A stretch of 5,542 nucleotides of DNA from JAWVEV01 sp033856535. GTDB lineage: Bacteria > Actinomycetota > Thermoleophilia > Miltoncostaeales > Miltoncostaeaceae. Below are positions 1 to 5,542 of this stretch, in pieces. Within the stretch, counting starts at the first letter, position 1. The number at the start of each line of letters is the position of its first letter. The position numbers and the translations under genes are program-made. Below the pieces are notes generated by a model. It saw only the letters and a program-made list of their open reading frames with translations. It did no database searches and was not told the origin of the DNA. The DNA lies in assembly GCA_033856535.1 (NCBI GenBank), contig JAWVEV010000140.1, forward strand, positions 1 through 5,542, given 5' to 3'.

Positions 1-1
1 G

Positions 2-343
2 CTCCTCTACGCGGGCGACTACGACGCCAAGGGCAAGCGCATCCTCGACAACTTCGCCCGGCGCCGCGCCTTGTGCGAGGAGGTGGTGGAACTCGCGCTG
101 ACGGCCGAGCAGGTGCTGGAGCGCAACCTGTCCGTCGCGTTCCGGCAGGCCCACGCCACCAGCGGCCGATACGTGAGCGAGTGGATGGCCCTGCACGGCG
201 GCGCCAACGTCCAGATCGAGCTGCAGACAACGCCCGCGGAAGACCTGCGCGACCTGTTCGCGGCGGCGATCGAGGCGCGCTGCGACGCGCGGCTGTTGCG
301 CGAGGCGCGGGCTCGCGAGGCCAGGGAGCGGGAGGCACTGTGA
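2..343 (+). CDS. Toprim-like (topoisomerase VI A / Spo11-type fold) protein, C-terminal part, 5' end outside window
   Basis: The frame is open from the first complete codon at base 2 to a TGA at 341-343, giving 113 residues whose N-terminus lies outside the window. It begins LLYAGDYDAKGKRILDNF: a hydrophobic strand ending in an acidic DxD pair (residues 6 and 8) followed by a Gly. This resembles the second metal-binding motif of Toprim domains, often YxGDxDPSG in phage and actinobacterial hypothetical proteins. Further on come ALTAEQV (about 37-43), then SGRYVSEWMALHGG and VQIELQTTPAEDLRDLF (about 85-101), in the order that family shows after the DxD motif (an 'ALT/NxxQV' segment, a linker, then a 'WELDAL' segment before a helix). 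Two positions deviate from the pattern I recall: DAKG for DPSG, and ELQT for ELDA. The tail (about 104-113) is a charged Arg/Ala/Glu helix. A TTG at 71 is not a convincing start, because the frame and the motif both lie upstream of it. No function is established for the family; metal-dependent DNA or nucleotide chemistry is inferred from the fold. It sits about 150 bp from a putative att site, which suggests element cargo. Confidence 0.6.
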   Translation, partial: LLYAGDYDAKGKRILDNFARRRALCEEVVELALTAEQVLERNLSVAFRQAHATSGRYVSEWMALHGGANVQIELQTTPAEDLRDLFAAAIEARCDARLLREARAREAREREAL

Positions 344-351
344 CCGGGGCC

Positions 352-380
352 GGGCACGCCGGTGGGCACACCGCGGGCAC
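352..380. repeat. Three GGGCAC hexamers at 11-12 bp spacing
   Basis: GGGCAC occurs at 352-357, 364-369 and 375-380, start to start 12 and 11 bp. It lies directly after the stop codon of the Toprim-like gene and upstream of the putative att site. Spacing near one helical turn would put the copies on one face of the DNA, as for binding sites of a multimeric DNA-binding protein. The motif is short and GC-rich, so chance is a real alternative. Confidence 0.3.
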
Positions 381-399
381 CCTCGCCAGCCCTCGGCAG

Positions 400-411
400 C
401 GCTGGACGCGA
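400..411 (+). repeat. 12-bp direct repeat CGCTGGACGCGA, distal copy (candidate integrase arm site)
   Basis: This is an exact match to 479-490, in the same orientation and 79 bp away; the flanking bases differ. Tyrosine integrases of the lambda type bind short direct repeats (arm sites) on the element side of the att core, and both copies lie on the inferred element side. The role is inference; the identity is seen directly. Confidence 0.45.
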
Positions 412-478
412 GGCGCCCGGAGGGGCTGATCCCGCTCCTGGAGCCGCATCCGGTCGGCGCCACCGAGCCGTACCGAGA

Positions 479-490
479 CGCTGGACGCGA
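479..490 (+). repeat. 12-bp direct repeat CGCTGGACGCGA, junction-proximal copy
   Basis: This is the second exact copy of the 400-411 repeat. It ends at 490, the base before the tRNA anticodon loop begins, so the repeat stops where recognisable tRNA sequence starts. Its end, ACGCG at 485-489, also forms an inverted pair with CGCGT at 500-504 across the loop sequence. That is the geometry expected of core-type recombinase half-sites around a crossover region. Confidence 0.45.
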
Positions 491-534
491 ATCATAATCC
501 GCGTGTCGCAGGTTCGAGTCCTGCCGCCGCTACC
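491..534 (+). pseudogene. 3' half of a CAT-anticodon tRNA (tRNA-Met or lysidine-type tRNA-Ile), 5' half absent
   Basis: Standard tRNA numbering fits without gaps from position 32 onward. The anticodon loop is ATCATAA (491-497) with T33 and anticodon CAT at 493-495. The 3' anticodon strand TCCGC is 498-502. The 5-nt variable loop GTGTC (503-507) has G46 and C48. The T-arm has a perfect 5-bp stem, GCAGG (508-512) with CCTGC (520-524), closing the loop TTCGAGT (513-519). The acceptor 3' strand CGCCGCT is 525-531, discriminator A is 532, and CC is 533-534 followed by T, so CCA is not encoded. The bases before 491 (ACGCGA) pair with the 3' anticodon strand only at the two loop-closing positions. 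No D-arm or AGCGGCG acceptor strand is found at the right distance. Strand 39-41 is TCC rather than CCC, which argues against an initiator tRNA. It cannot fold as a tRNA on its own. Confidence 0.8.
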
Positions 535-541
535 TTGCGAG

Positions 542-569
542 AACCCCGCTCTGGCGGGGTTTCTTGTTT
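542..569 (+). terminator. Rho-independent terminator downstream of the tRNA remnant
   Basis: A perfect 8-bp stem, AACCCCGC (542-549) with GCGGGGTT (554-561), closes the 4-nt loop TCTG and is followed by the T-rich tail TTCTTGTTT (561-569). It starts 7 bp after the tRNA 3' CC, where the terminator of a tRNA transcription unit normally lies, so it is probably the original tRNA terminator left on the chromosomal side. On the opposite strand the hairpin is followed by CTCGC rather than T's, so it is not a good terminator for the convergent kinase gene. Confidence 0.8.
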
Positions 570-614
570 GCGCCGGCGAAGCCCGTCGGAGAGGCCGGTG
601 ACCGCCTCCCCCGA

Positions 615-3600
615 TCAGCTCGAGAAGCCCTGATCCCCGGGACGCCAGCGGGCGTCGCCGTGATCGCCCAGCGCCCCGATGGCCTCAGGCGCCGGGCGGC
701 CCACCGGCAGAACGACCCGGAAGGTGCTGCCGGAGCCCTCGCGGCTCTCCACGCTCACGGTCCCGCGGTGGCGCTCGACGATCATCTTGGTGATGGCGAG
801 GCCCAGGCCGGTGCCGGGAATCGCCGCCGCCACGGCGCTCGAGGCCCGGTAGAAGCGACTGAAGAGCCGCTGCTGCTCGGACCCCGGGATGCCGATGCCG
901 GTGTCGCTGACCTCCAGGGTGATCCGTCCGTCGCCCGCCCGGGCCCGGACCTCGACGCGACCGCCCGGCGGAGTGAACTTCAGCGCGTTGGACACGAGGT
1001 TGTCGAGCACCTGCGCGAGCCGCGCGCGGTCGCCCCACACGGGGAGCGTCTGATCCACCTCCCTGACCAGGACGATGCCGCGCTCGTGGGCGGCCGGTCT
1101 CGTGCCCTCGGCGCACTCGGCCACCAGCGCGGCAAGGTCCACCTCCTGCAGGTCCAACGCCAGGCGGCCGGCGTCGGACTGGGCCACCGTGAGGACGTCG
1201 TTGACGAGCCGGGCGAGCCGCTTGGCGTTGCGGTCCGCGACCCCGAGCAGGTGCTCCTGGCGCGCGTTGAGCGCGCCCCCCTGCCCCTCCATCACCACCT
1301 CGAGGTACCCCAGCACCGAGGTGAGGGGCGTGCGGAGCTCGTGCGAGGCCAGGGCGACGAACTCGTCCTTCATCCGCTCGAGCCCCCGGCGCTCGCTGAC
1401 GTCGCGAAAGACGATCACGCCGGTCCCGCCGGCCTCCTCGGTTCCGGTCCTGACCTCCTCCACCGCGAAGCTGGTTCCGTCCTTGCGCCAGAAGACCGGC
1501 TCGTCGTCCGGCCCCGCGGGCTCCTCCGACCGGCGCAGCAGCCTGTCGAGCCGGCGTCCGGTCAGCTCGTCGACCGAGTACCCGGTGAGCCTGGCGGCGG
1601 CCGGGTTGGCGTAGGTGATCGTCCCATCCGGGTCCAGCCCGCAGATGCCCTCGCCGGCCGCGCCGAGGATCGACTCGAGGTGGCGGGTCGCCTCCTCGAG
1701 CGCCAGCTGGGCGCGCTTGCGATCGGTGATGTCGTGCATGGCGACCACCGCGCCGAGCAGCTCGCCGTTCCGGTCCACGATCTGCTGGCCGCTCGCCACG
1801 AGCACCCGCCTGGGCCGGCCCGCGGGGCGGATGACCATCTCGACGTCCCGCACGGACTCGCCCCGGAGCGCGCGCATGAGCGGGATCGCCTCGGTCGGCA
1901 TCCGGGTCTCGCCGTCGGCCAGATAGAGGTCGTAGTGCCCCGCCCAGTGCTCGGGCGTGAGGGGCTCCAACGTGCCGTGGAACTCGCGCGAGGCTCGGTT
2001 GAAGAGGGTGAGGCGGCCCTCGGAGTCGCATGCGACGACGCCCTCCGAGAGGCTGTCGAGCAGGGCCTCCGCCTTGCGCAGGCTGGCGTCGAGCTCCACA
2101 TTGGACGCCGCCAGCTCGGTCGTGCGCTCCTCGACGCGCCGCTCCAGCGAGCGGCTGAGGGCCTGGATCTCGCCGAAGCCGGCGGCGTTCTCGAGCGCGG
2201 CGCCGGCGAGCACCGCGACGAACTCGGCGAGGTGGACCTCGCCGGCGGTGAATGGGTCCTCCGGATGGTCCCGGCCGACGAACAGGCACGCCGCGGCCTG
2301 GCCGCGGACGAAGATCGGGGCGCAGAGCGCGGTGCCGGGGCCATCCGGCTCGGAGCGCCGGGCGATCGCGGGCCGGCCGCTCGCAAGGGCGCGGTCCATG
2401 AGCTCGCGGCAGGCGGCGTCGGGCTCCCCGGCGTCGTCGCGGAGGCCGTCCGCGCCGTCGGCGTCGGGATCGGCCACCCGGCAGCGCGAGCCGCCGACCA
2501 GGCGCCGGCCGGCGTCCTCCGCGGCGGCGAAGACCGCCTCCGGGGAGAGGGCCGACGCGATGCGCCGGCCGACGTCCAGGATCGCGTCGAAGCGCGCGTC
2601 GCCGGAGAACGCCTCGCCCTCCGCCGGCGAGACCTGGGCGACCGCGGCCTGCGCGGCCTCGACGGCCCGCTCGGCCGCGGCGGCCTCCTCCGCGGCGCCG
2701 GGCCACCGCTGCGCGAGGGCCAGTCGCCCGCGCGCCACCCGCGTGAGGGCCGCCTCGTGCCGCTGCCCCTGCCGCTCGGCGCGGGAGAGGCTCCGATCAA
2801 GGTGGCGCCGCGCCCGGGCCGTCCGTCCCTGCATCGCCGCCACCAGGCCGGCCTCGCGGTGGGCGTGCGGAAGGTTGTTCCGGTAGCACCACGCGGTGTG
2901 CAGGGCCCGGCGGGCCGCCCGGCGGGCGGCCCGCAGGAGCTTCCGCCGGAGGGCCGGATCGAGCGGCGAGCAGGCCTCGGCCTCCTGCCGTCGGGCCGTC
3001 GCCAGCCAGCACGGCACCGGGGCCACGTACTCCTGGCGCAGGCCGGCCGCCCGCACCCGCCGCTGCGCGTCCGCGAGCACCTGCGCGGCCTCGCCGGGAC
3101 GGCCCTGGCGCAGCAGCCGCGCGCCCTCGGCCTGGAGCACCTCCGCGGCGGTGTGGACGTCGTCGCCGAGCCGCTCGATCTCCGCGGCGAGCAGCTTGGC
3201 CGGCACGCGCCCGGCCGAGGCCTTGCCCCACGCGCCGAGGCTGATCCCCGACGCCTGATGGTCGCCGATCGCCGCGCCGGCCTCGTGGACGTGCTGGGCC
3301 ATCGTCACCGCCTCGGCCAGGTTGCCGAGCCGCAGGTGGCAGAAGGCGATGTGCCAGTTCGCGGTGTTCACCTCCCACCGGTCCCCGGTCCGCTCGAGGA
3401 GCCGGACGGCCGAGCGGCAGCTGTCGATGCACTCCTCGAAGCGCCCGGCGCCGTAGAGGCCGGTGCCGAGGAAGTGCAGCGACTGGCCCTGGCCCCACAG
3501 GTCGCCGAGGGTGCGCCGGATCGCCAACGAGCGCTCCGCGTACCGCATGCCGCGGCCGAAGAGCGGGATCATCGTCATGACCGGGGCGTGCTCGGAGTAG

Positions 3601-5542
3601 GCCTGGGCGAGCTCGGCCGTCGGCGGATAGCGCTCGGCCAGGTTCATCTCGCGCAGGTGCGCCCACAGGGTCGGGATGGCGCCGCGCTTGAACCAGTAGC
3701 AGTAGGCCAGGCGGCTGTAGATGCGGATCGCCGCGAGCTCGTCCGCGGCCCCATCGAGCTGCCGGCGTCCCACGAAGAGCCGCGGCAGCAGCGAGTGGAG
3801 CACCTGGACGACCACCTCGAAGAGGGCGACGGCGAGGAACGCGAGGCCGGACGAGGGCACCCGCCGGCCGAGCGCCCGCAGCGCCGTCTCGAGCTCCTGC
3901 GCGGCGAGCGTCACGTCGCCGCGCTTGAAGGCCAGCTCGCCGAGCTTCGTGCCGACCTCCGCGACCGCCGTGGGCCGGTCCGCGAGCCGGCGGGCCCCCT
4001 CGAGCTCCTCGCGGGACTCGTCGTAGCGGCCCCGCAGCATCAGCACCTCGCCGAGCCCCTGGCCGATGCGGAGCCTCACCGCCGGGTCGGCGTCGTCCCC
4101 GACGCCCCGGGCGGCGATCCGGTAGTGGCGCTCGGCGACCTCCAGCGCGTGCTGGCCGCGCGCACGCTCGGCGGCCGCCAGCGCGTACGGCAGCCCTCGG
4201 TCCGGTCGATCAGCCGCGTCGAAGTGGTACGCCAGCTCGAAGACGCGCTCTTGGTCGCGGGCCTCGATACGGTCGGCCGCACGGGAGTGCAGCGCCCGGC
4301 GCTCGCCGGGGTCGAGCCGGGCGAGGAGGCTCTCGCGAAGCTTGTCGTGCACGAAGGCCCACCGGCCCCCGCCCTCGGCGGCCCAGACGATGTTGCGTCC
4401 CCGCGCTTCCTCGAGCGCTGCGTCCGTCTCGGCCGCCTCCTGTCCGGCCAGCGCGGCCGCCACGCCGGCGTCGAACTCCTTGCCGAGCACCGCGCCCACC
4501 GTCAGCAGCCGCAGGCTGCGCTCGGGCAGCAGCTCCATCCGTCGCGCGAGGAACGCGGCCGCCTCGCCGGACGAGCTCACGTCGTGGAGGGCGAGCGCCT
4601 CCACCCGCCAGCCGTCGGCCTCGTCGACGAGCGCGCCCGACTCCACCAGTCCTCGCAGCACCGCGGACGCCATGAACGGGTTGCCCTCCGCCAGGCGCTC
4701 CACGACGTCCACGGCCTGCTCGGGCAGCTCGCCTGCCATCGACGCGAGCATGAGCCCGAGGTCGTCACGCGAGAGCGGCGGCAGATCCAGGTGGACGAGC
4801 GGCTCCAGGCGGCGGAGCGGGTGCTCGGCGCCCACCTCCTCGGCGCGGAAGGCGACCGCGACGAGGACGTTGCCGCGGCCCTCACGGCCCTCGCGCCGGG
4901 CCTGCCAGGCGAGCAGCAGGTCAATGGTCGACTCGTCGGCCCACTGGCAGTCGTCCAGGACCACGGCCGTCGGCCGGCCGTCGGCTCCGGCGGCGTCGAT
5001 CAGGCGGGCGAGCGCCGCGTTCGAGCGGGCCGTCCCAAAGGCCTCGGGTCCGAGCCCCGTGGACGGGGCCGGCAGGATCGCCGCCACGTCCGGCAGCGCC
5101 GCGCAGGCCGCCTCGGCGTGTGTGCCCATCGCCGCCCGGAGGGCCTCGCCCAGCTCGGGCTCCGCGCCGGCGGCCTCCACCAGCTGGCGCCCGACGCCCA
5201 CCAACACCTGGAACGGCCGCTGCGCCGACTCGTTGACGCCCTGGCCGCGCAGGATGCGGACCCCCTCGCCGGACACCCGGCGGGCCAGCTCGTCCAGCAG
5301 GCGGGTCTTGCCGCCGCCGGAGCGCGACTCGATCAGCACGAGCCCACCGGCAGCGTCACGCGCCCGGGCCACGAGGCCCTGCAGGATGGCCAGCTCCTCG
5401 GCGCGCCCGACGAAGGCGGGCGGCACGAGCACGCGGCGCAGGCGGACGTCCGGCTCCCCGAGGGCGGCCGGCTCGCCCACCGCCAGCGCGTCCGCCAAGC
5501 GCTCCAGGTCCTCCAGCACCGCGGCTGCCGTTGCGTACCGAG
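615..5542 (-). CDS. Hybrid sensor kinase: (Ser/Thr kinase tail)-AAA/STAND ATPase-TPR-GAF-PAS-PAS-HisKA-HATPase, N-terminus outside window
   Basis: The stop is TGA at 615-617. A GTG at 5519 could start a 1634-residue product, but the frame stays open to the window edge. The codons before it read RYATAAAV and run into LEDLERLADAL, the usual end of a Ser/Thr protein kinase C-lobe, so the real start is probably several hundred codons upstream. Numbering from GTG 5519: ATPase about 30-420, with FVGRAEEL at 36-43, P-loop SRSGGGKT at 65-72, Walker B AVVLDD at 185-190 then CQWAD, and FVHDKLRESLL at 389-399. A TPR-rich helical region spans about 425-960 (clear repeats near 480-550, 679-753, 796-826, 886-918) with a hydrophobic stretch at 559-584. 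GAF about 973-1113; signalling helix 1113-1150; PAS 1148-1268; PAS 1278-1378. HisKA about 1383-1450 has phospho-acceptor His1393 in SHELRTPL, with the ExxT phosphatase signature. HATPase about 1493-1607 has N-box NLVSNALKF (1507-1515), G1 DTGIGIP (1539-1545), F-box LFSRFY and G2 GTGLGLAI (1569-1576). All key His-kinase residues are present. There is no signal peptide, sensory transmembrane pair or receiver domain, so it is probably a cytosolic orphan kinase signalling to a response regulator elsewhere; the signal is unknown. This architecture is known from hybrid Ser/Thr-His kinases of actinobacteria, cyanobacteria and myxobacteria. The promoter and RBS lie outside the window. Confidence 0.92.
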   Translation of the reverse strand, partial: RYATAAAVLEDLERLADALAVGEPAALGEPDVRLRRVLVPPAFVGRAEELAILQGLVARARDAAGGLVLIESRSGGGKTRLLDELARRVSGEGVRILRGQGVNESAQRPFQVLVGVGRQLVEAAGAEPELGEALRAAMGTHAEAACAALPDVAAILPAPSTGLGPEAFGTARSNAALARLIDAAGADGRPTAVVLDDCQWADESTIDLLLAWQARREGREGRGNVLVAVAFRAEEVGAEHPLRRLEPLVHLDLPPLSRDDLGLMLASMAGELPEQAVDVVERLAEGNPFMASAVLRGLVESGALVDEADGWRVEALALHDVSSSGEAAAFLARRMELLPERSLRLLTVGAVLGKEFDAGVAAALAGQEAAETDAALEEARGRNIVWAAEGGGRWAFVHDKLRESLLARLDPGERRALHSRAADRIEARDQERVFELAYHFDAADRPDRGLPYALAAAERARGQHALEVAERHYRIAARGVGDDADPAVRLRIGQGLGEVLMLRGRYDESREELEGARRLADRPTAVAEVGTKLGELAFKRGDVTLAAQELETALRALGRRVPSSGLAFLAVALFEVVVQVLHSLLPRLFVGRRQLDGAADELAAIRIYSRLAYCYWFKRGAIPTLWAHLREMNLAERYPPTAELAQAYSEHAPVMTMIPLFGRGMRYAERSLAIRRTLGDLWGQGQSLHFLGTGLYGAGRFEECIDSCRSAVRLLERTGDRWEVNTANWHIAFCHLRLGNLAEAVTMAQHVHEAGAAIGDHQASGISLGAWGKASAGRVPAKLLAAEIERLGDDVHTAAEVLQAEGARLLRQGRPGEAAQVLADAQRRVRAAGLRQEYVAPVPCWLATARRQEAEACSPLDPALRRKLLRAARRAARRALHTAWCYRNNLPHAHREAGLVAAMQGRTARARRHLDRSLSRAERQGQRHEAALTRVARGRLALAQRWPGAAEEAAAAERAVEAAQAAVAQVSPAEGEAFSGDARFDAILDVGRRIASALSPEAVFAAAEDAGRRLVGGSRCRVADPDADGADGLRDDAGEPDAACRELMDRALASGRPAIARRSEPDGPGTALCAPIFVRGQAAACLFVGRDHPEDPFTAGEVHLAEFVAVLAGAALENAAGFGEIQALSRSLERRVEERTTELAASNVELDASLRKAEALLDSLSEGVVACDSEGRLTLFNRASREFHGTLEPLTPEHWAGHYDLYLADGETRMPTEAIPLMRALRGESVRDVEMVIRPAGRPRRVLVASGQQIVDRNGELLGAVVAMHDITDRKRAQLALEEATRHLESILGAAGEGICGLDPDGTITYANPAAARLTGYSVDELTGRRLDRLLRRSEEPAGPDDEPVFWRKDGTSFAVEEVRTGTEEAGGTGVIVFRDVSERRGLERMKDEFVALASHELRTPLTSVLGYLEVVMEGQGGALNARQEHLLGVADRNAKRLARLVNDVLTVAQSDAGRLALDLQEVDLAALVAECAEGTRPAAHERGIVLVREVDQTLPVWGDRARLAQVLDNLVSNALKFTPPGGRVEVRARAGDGRITLEVSDTGIGIPGSEQQRLFSRFYRASSAVAAAIPGTGLGLAITKMIVERHRGTVSVESREGSGSTFRVVLPVGRPAPEAIGALGDHGDARWRPGDQGFSS

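Larger units (their letters stand above)
1..490. mobile_element. Terminal segment of a putative tRNA-integrated element (prophage, ICE or island)
   Basis: This is inferred from the right-hand boundary. A tRNA 3' half begins at 491 with no matching 5' half, so the sequence to the left is foreign to that tRNA gene. The segment contains the end of a Toprim-like gene of a kind common in phages and mobile elements, followed by about 147 bp of apparently non-coding DNA with short repeats next to the junction. No integrase, excisionase or replication gene is visible in the 490 bp available; for elements in tRNA genes the integrase may lie at the other end. The element's size and type cannot be judged here. 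A decayed or already rearranged element would look the same at this scale. Confidence 0.5.
479..534 (+). other. Putative attachment site (attR-type junction) in the anticodon-loop to 3'-end part of a tRNA gene
   Basis: The tRNA 3' half at 491-534 is the portion that elements carry in attP to rebuild the target gene at the opposite junction, leaving the displaced 3' half at this end. The identity block begins in the anticodon loop, one of the known crossover sublocations for tyrosine recombinases in tRNA genes. The likely overlap is the 7-nt loop ATCATAA (491-497), flanked by the imperfect dyad ACGCG (485-489) and CGCGT (500-504). The partner junction, with an intact tRNA, should lie outside the window to the left. 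Confidence 0.6.

Noticed and set aside
71..343. Start of the Toprim-like gene at TTG 71
   Set aside because: The frame is open upstream to base 2 and the diagnostic GDYD motif lies in that upstream part, so 71 is internal.
19..495. Long minus-strand ORF opposite the Toprim-like gene and the junction
   Set aside because: Its product is low-complexity Arg/Ser/Ala-rich, and it runs antisense through a recognisable coding sequence and an inferred recombination junction. It is explained by GC-biased codon positions.
453..534. A complete divergent tRNA beginning near 453
   Set aside because: GTCGGCG at 453-459 can pair with five of seven acceptor positions plus one G-T wobble, but the stretch up to the anticodon loop is too long, lacks a D-loop GG and D-stem, and its anticodon 5' strand matches at only two of five positions. 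Partial pairing is expected in such GC-rich sequence.
362..601. Plus-strand ORF of 79 codons across the repeats, tRNA remnant and terminator
   Set aside because: It reads straight through tRNA structure and a terminator hairpin, shows no domain-like sequence, and its beginning is typical GC-rich shadow composition.
571..614. Intrinsic terminator for the minus-strand kinase gene
   Set aside because: Weak stem-loops can be drawn on the minus strand just after the stop (for example GGAGGC with GCCTCT), but no T-run follows any of them, so termination there is unsupported.
685..2886. Large overlapping ORFs on both strands (685-2706 and 1562-2800 minus, 1957-2886 plus)
   Set aside because: All lie over the GAF, PAS and His-kinase coding frame and give Arg/Pro/Ala/Ser-rich translations without motifs; they are shadows of the kinase gene. 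The same holds for the ORFs at 1075-1926, 2797-3666, 2896-3258, 3721-4026, 4076-4282 and 4577-4924.

Overview
The window is very GC-rich with strongly GC-biased third codon positions, so nearly every frame carries long shadow ORFs. This fits a high-GC bacterium. The tRNA remnant has no encoded CCA end, and the large gene has a kinase/ATPase/TPR/histidine-kinase layout. Together these make an actinomycete-type genome (for example a Thermoleophilia relative) plausible, but this is inference: there is no taxonomic marker, and myxobacterial or other lineages are not excluded.

Left part (about 1-490): this looks like the terminal segment of an integrated mobile element. It holds the C-terminal 113 codons of a Toprim-like gene (2-343, + strand, cut off by the window edge). 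A non-coding stretch follows, with three GGGCAC hexamers about one helical turn apart and two exact copies of the 12-mer CGCTGGACGCGA (400-411 and 479-490).

Junction (491-534): directly after the second 12-mer comes the 3' half of a CAT-anticodon tRNA, correct from the anticodon loop through the T-arm to the acceptor strand, with no matching 5' half. An intrinsic terminator follows at 542-569. This is the classic scar left when a tyrosine-recombinase element integrates in a tRNA gene, so I read 479-534 as an att site, with the element to the left and the ancestral chromosome to the right.

Right part (615-5542, - strand): one giant gene, open through the right edge of the window. The visible part (about 1640 residues) encodes, in order, the tail of what looks like a Ser/Thr protein kinase domain, an AAA/STAND-type ATPase, a long TPR region, a GAF domain, a signalling helix, two PAS domains, and a HisKA plus HATPase histidine-kinase core. 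It is probably a cytosolic hybrid Ser/Thr-histidine sensor kinase of about 1900 residues. Its 3' end converges on the tRNA scar. Nothing links it functionally to the element; it is more likely the chromosomal neighbour of the integration site.

I see no CRISPR array, insertion sequence or complete RNA gene. The least ordinary parts are the att junction with its candidate arm sites and the hybrid kinase.
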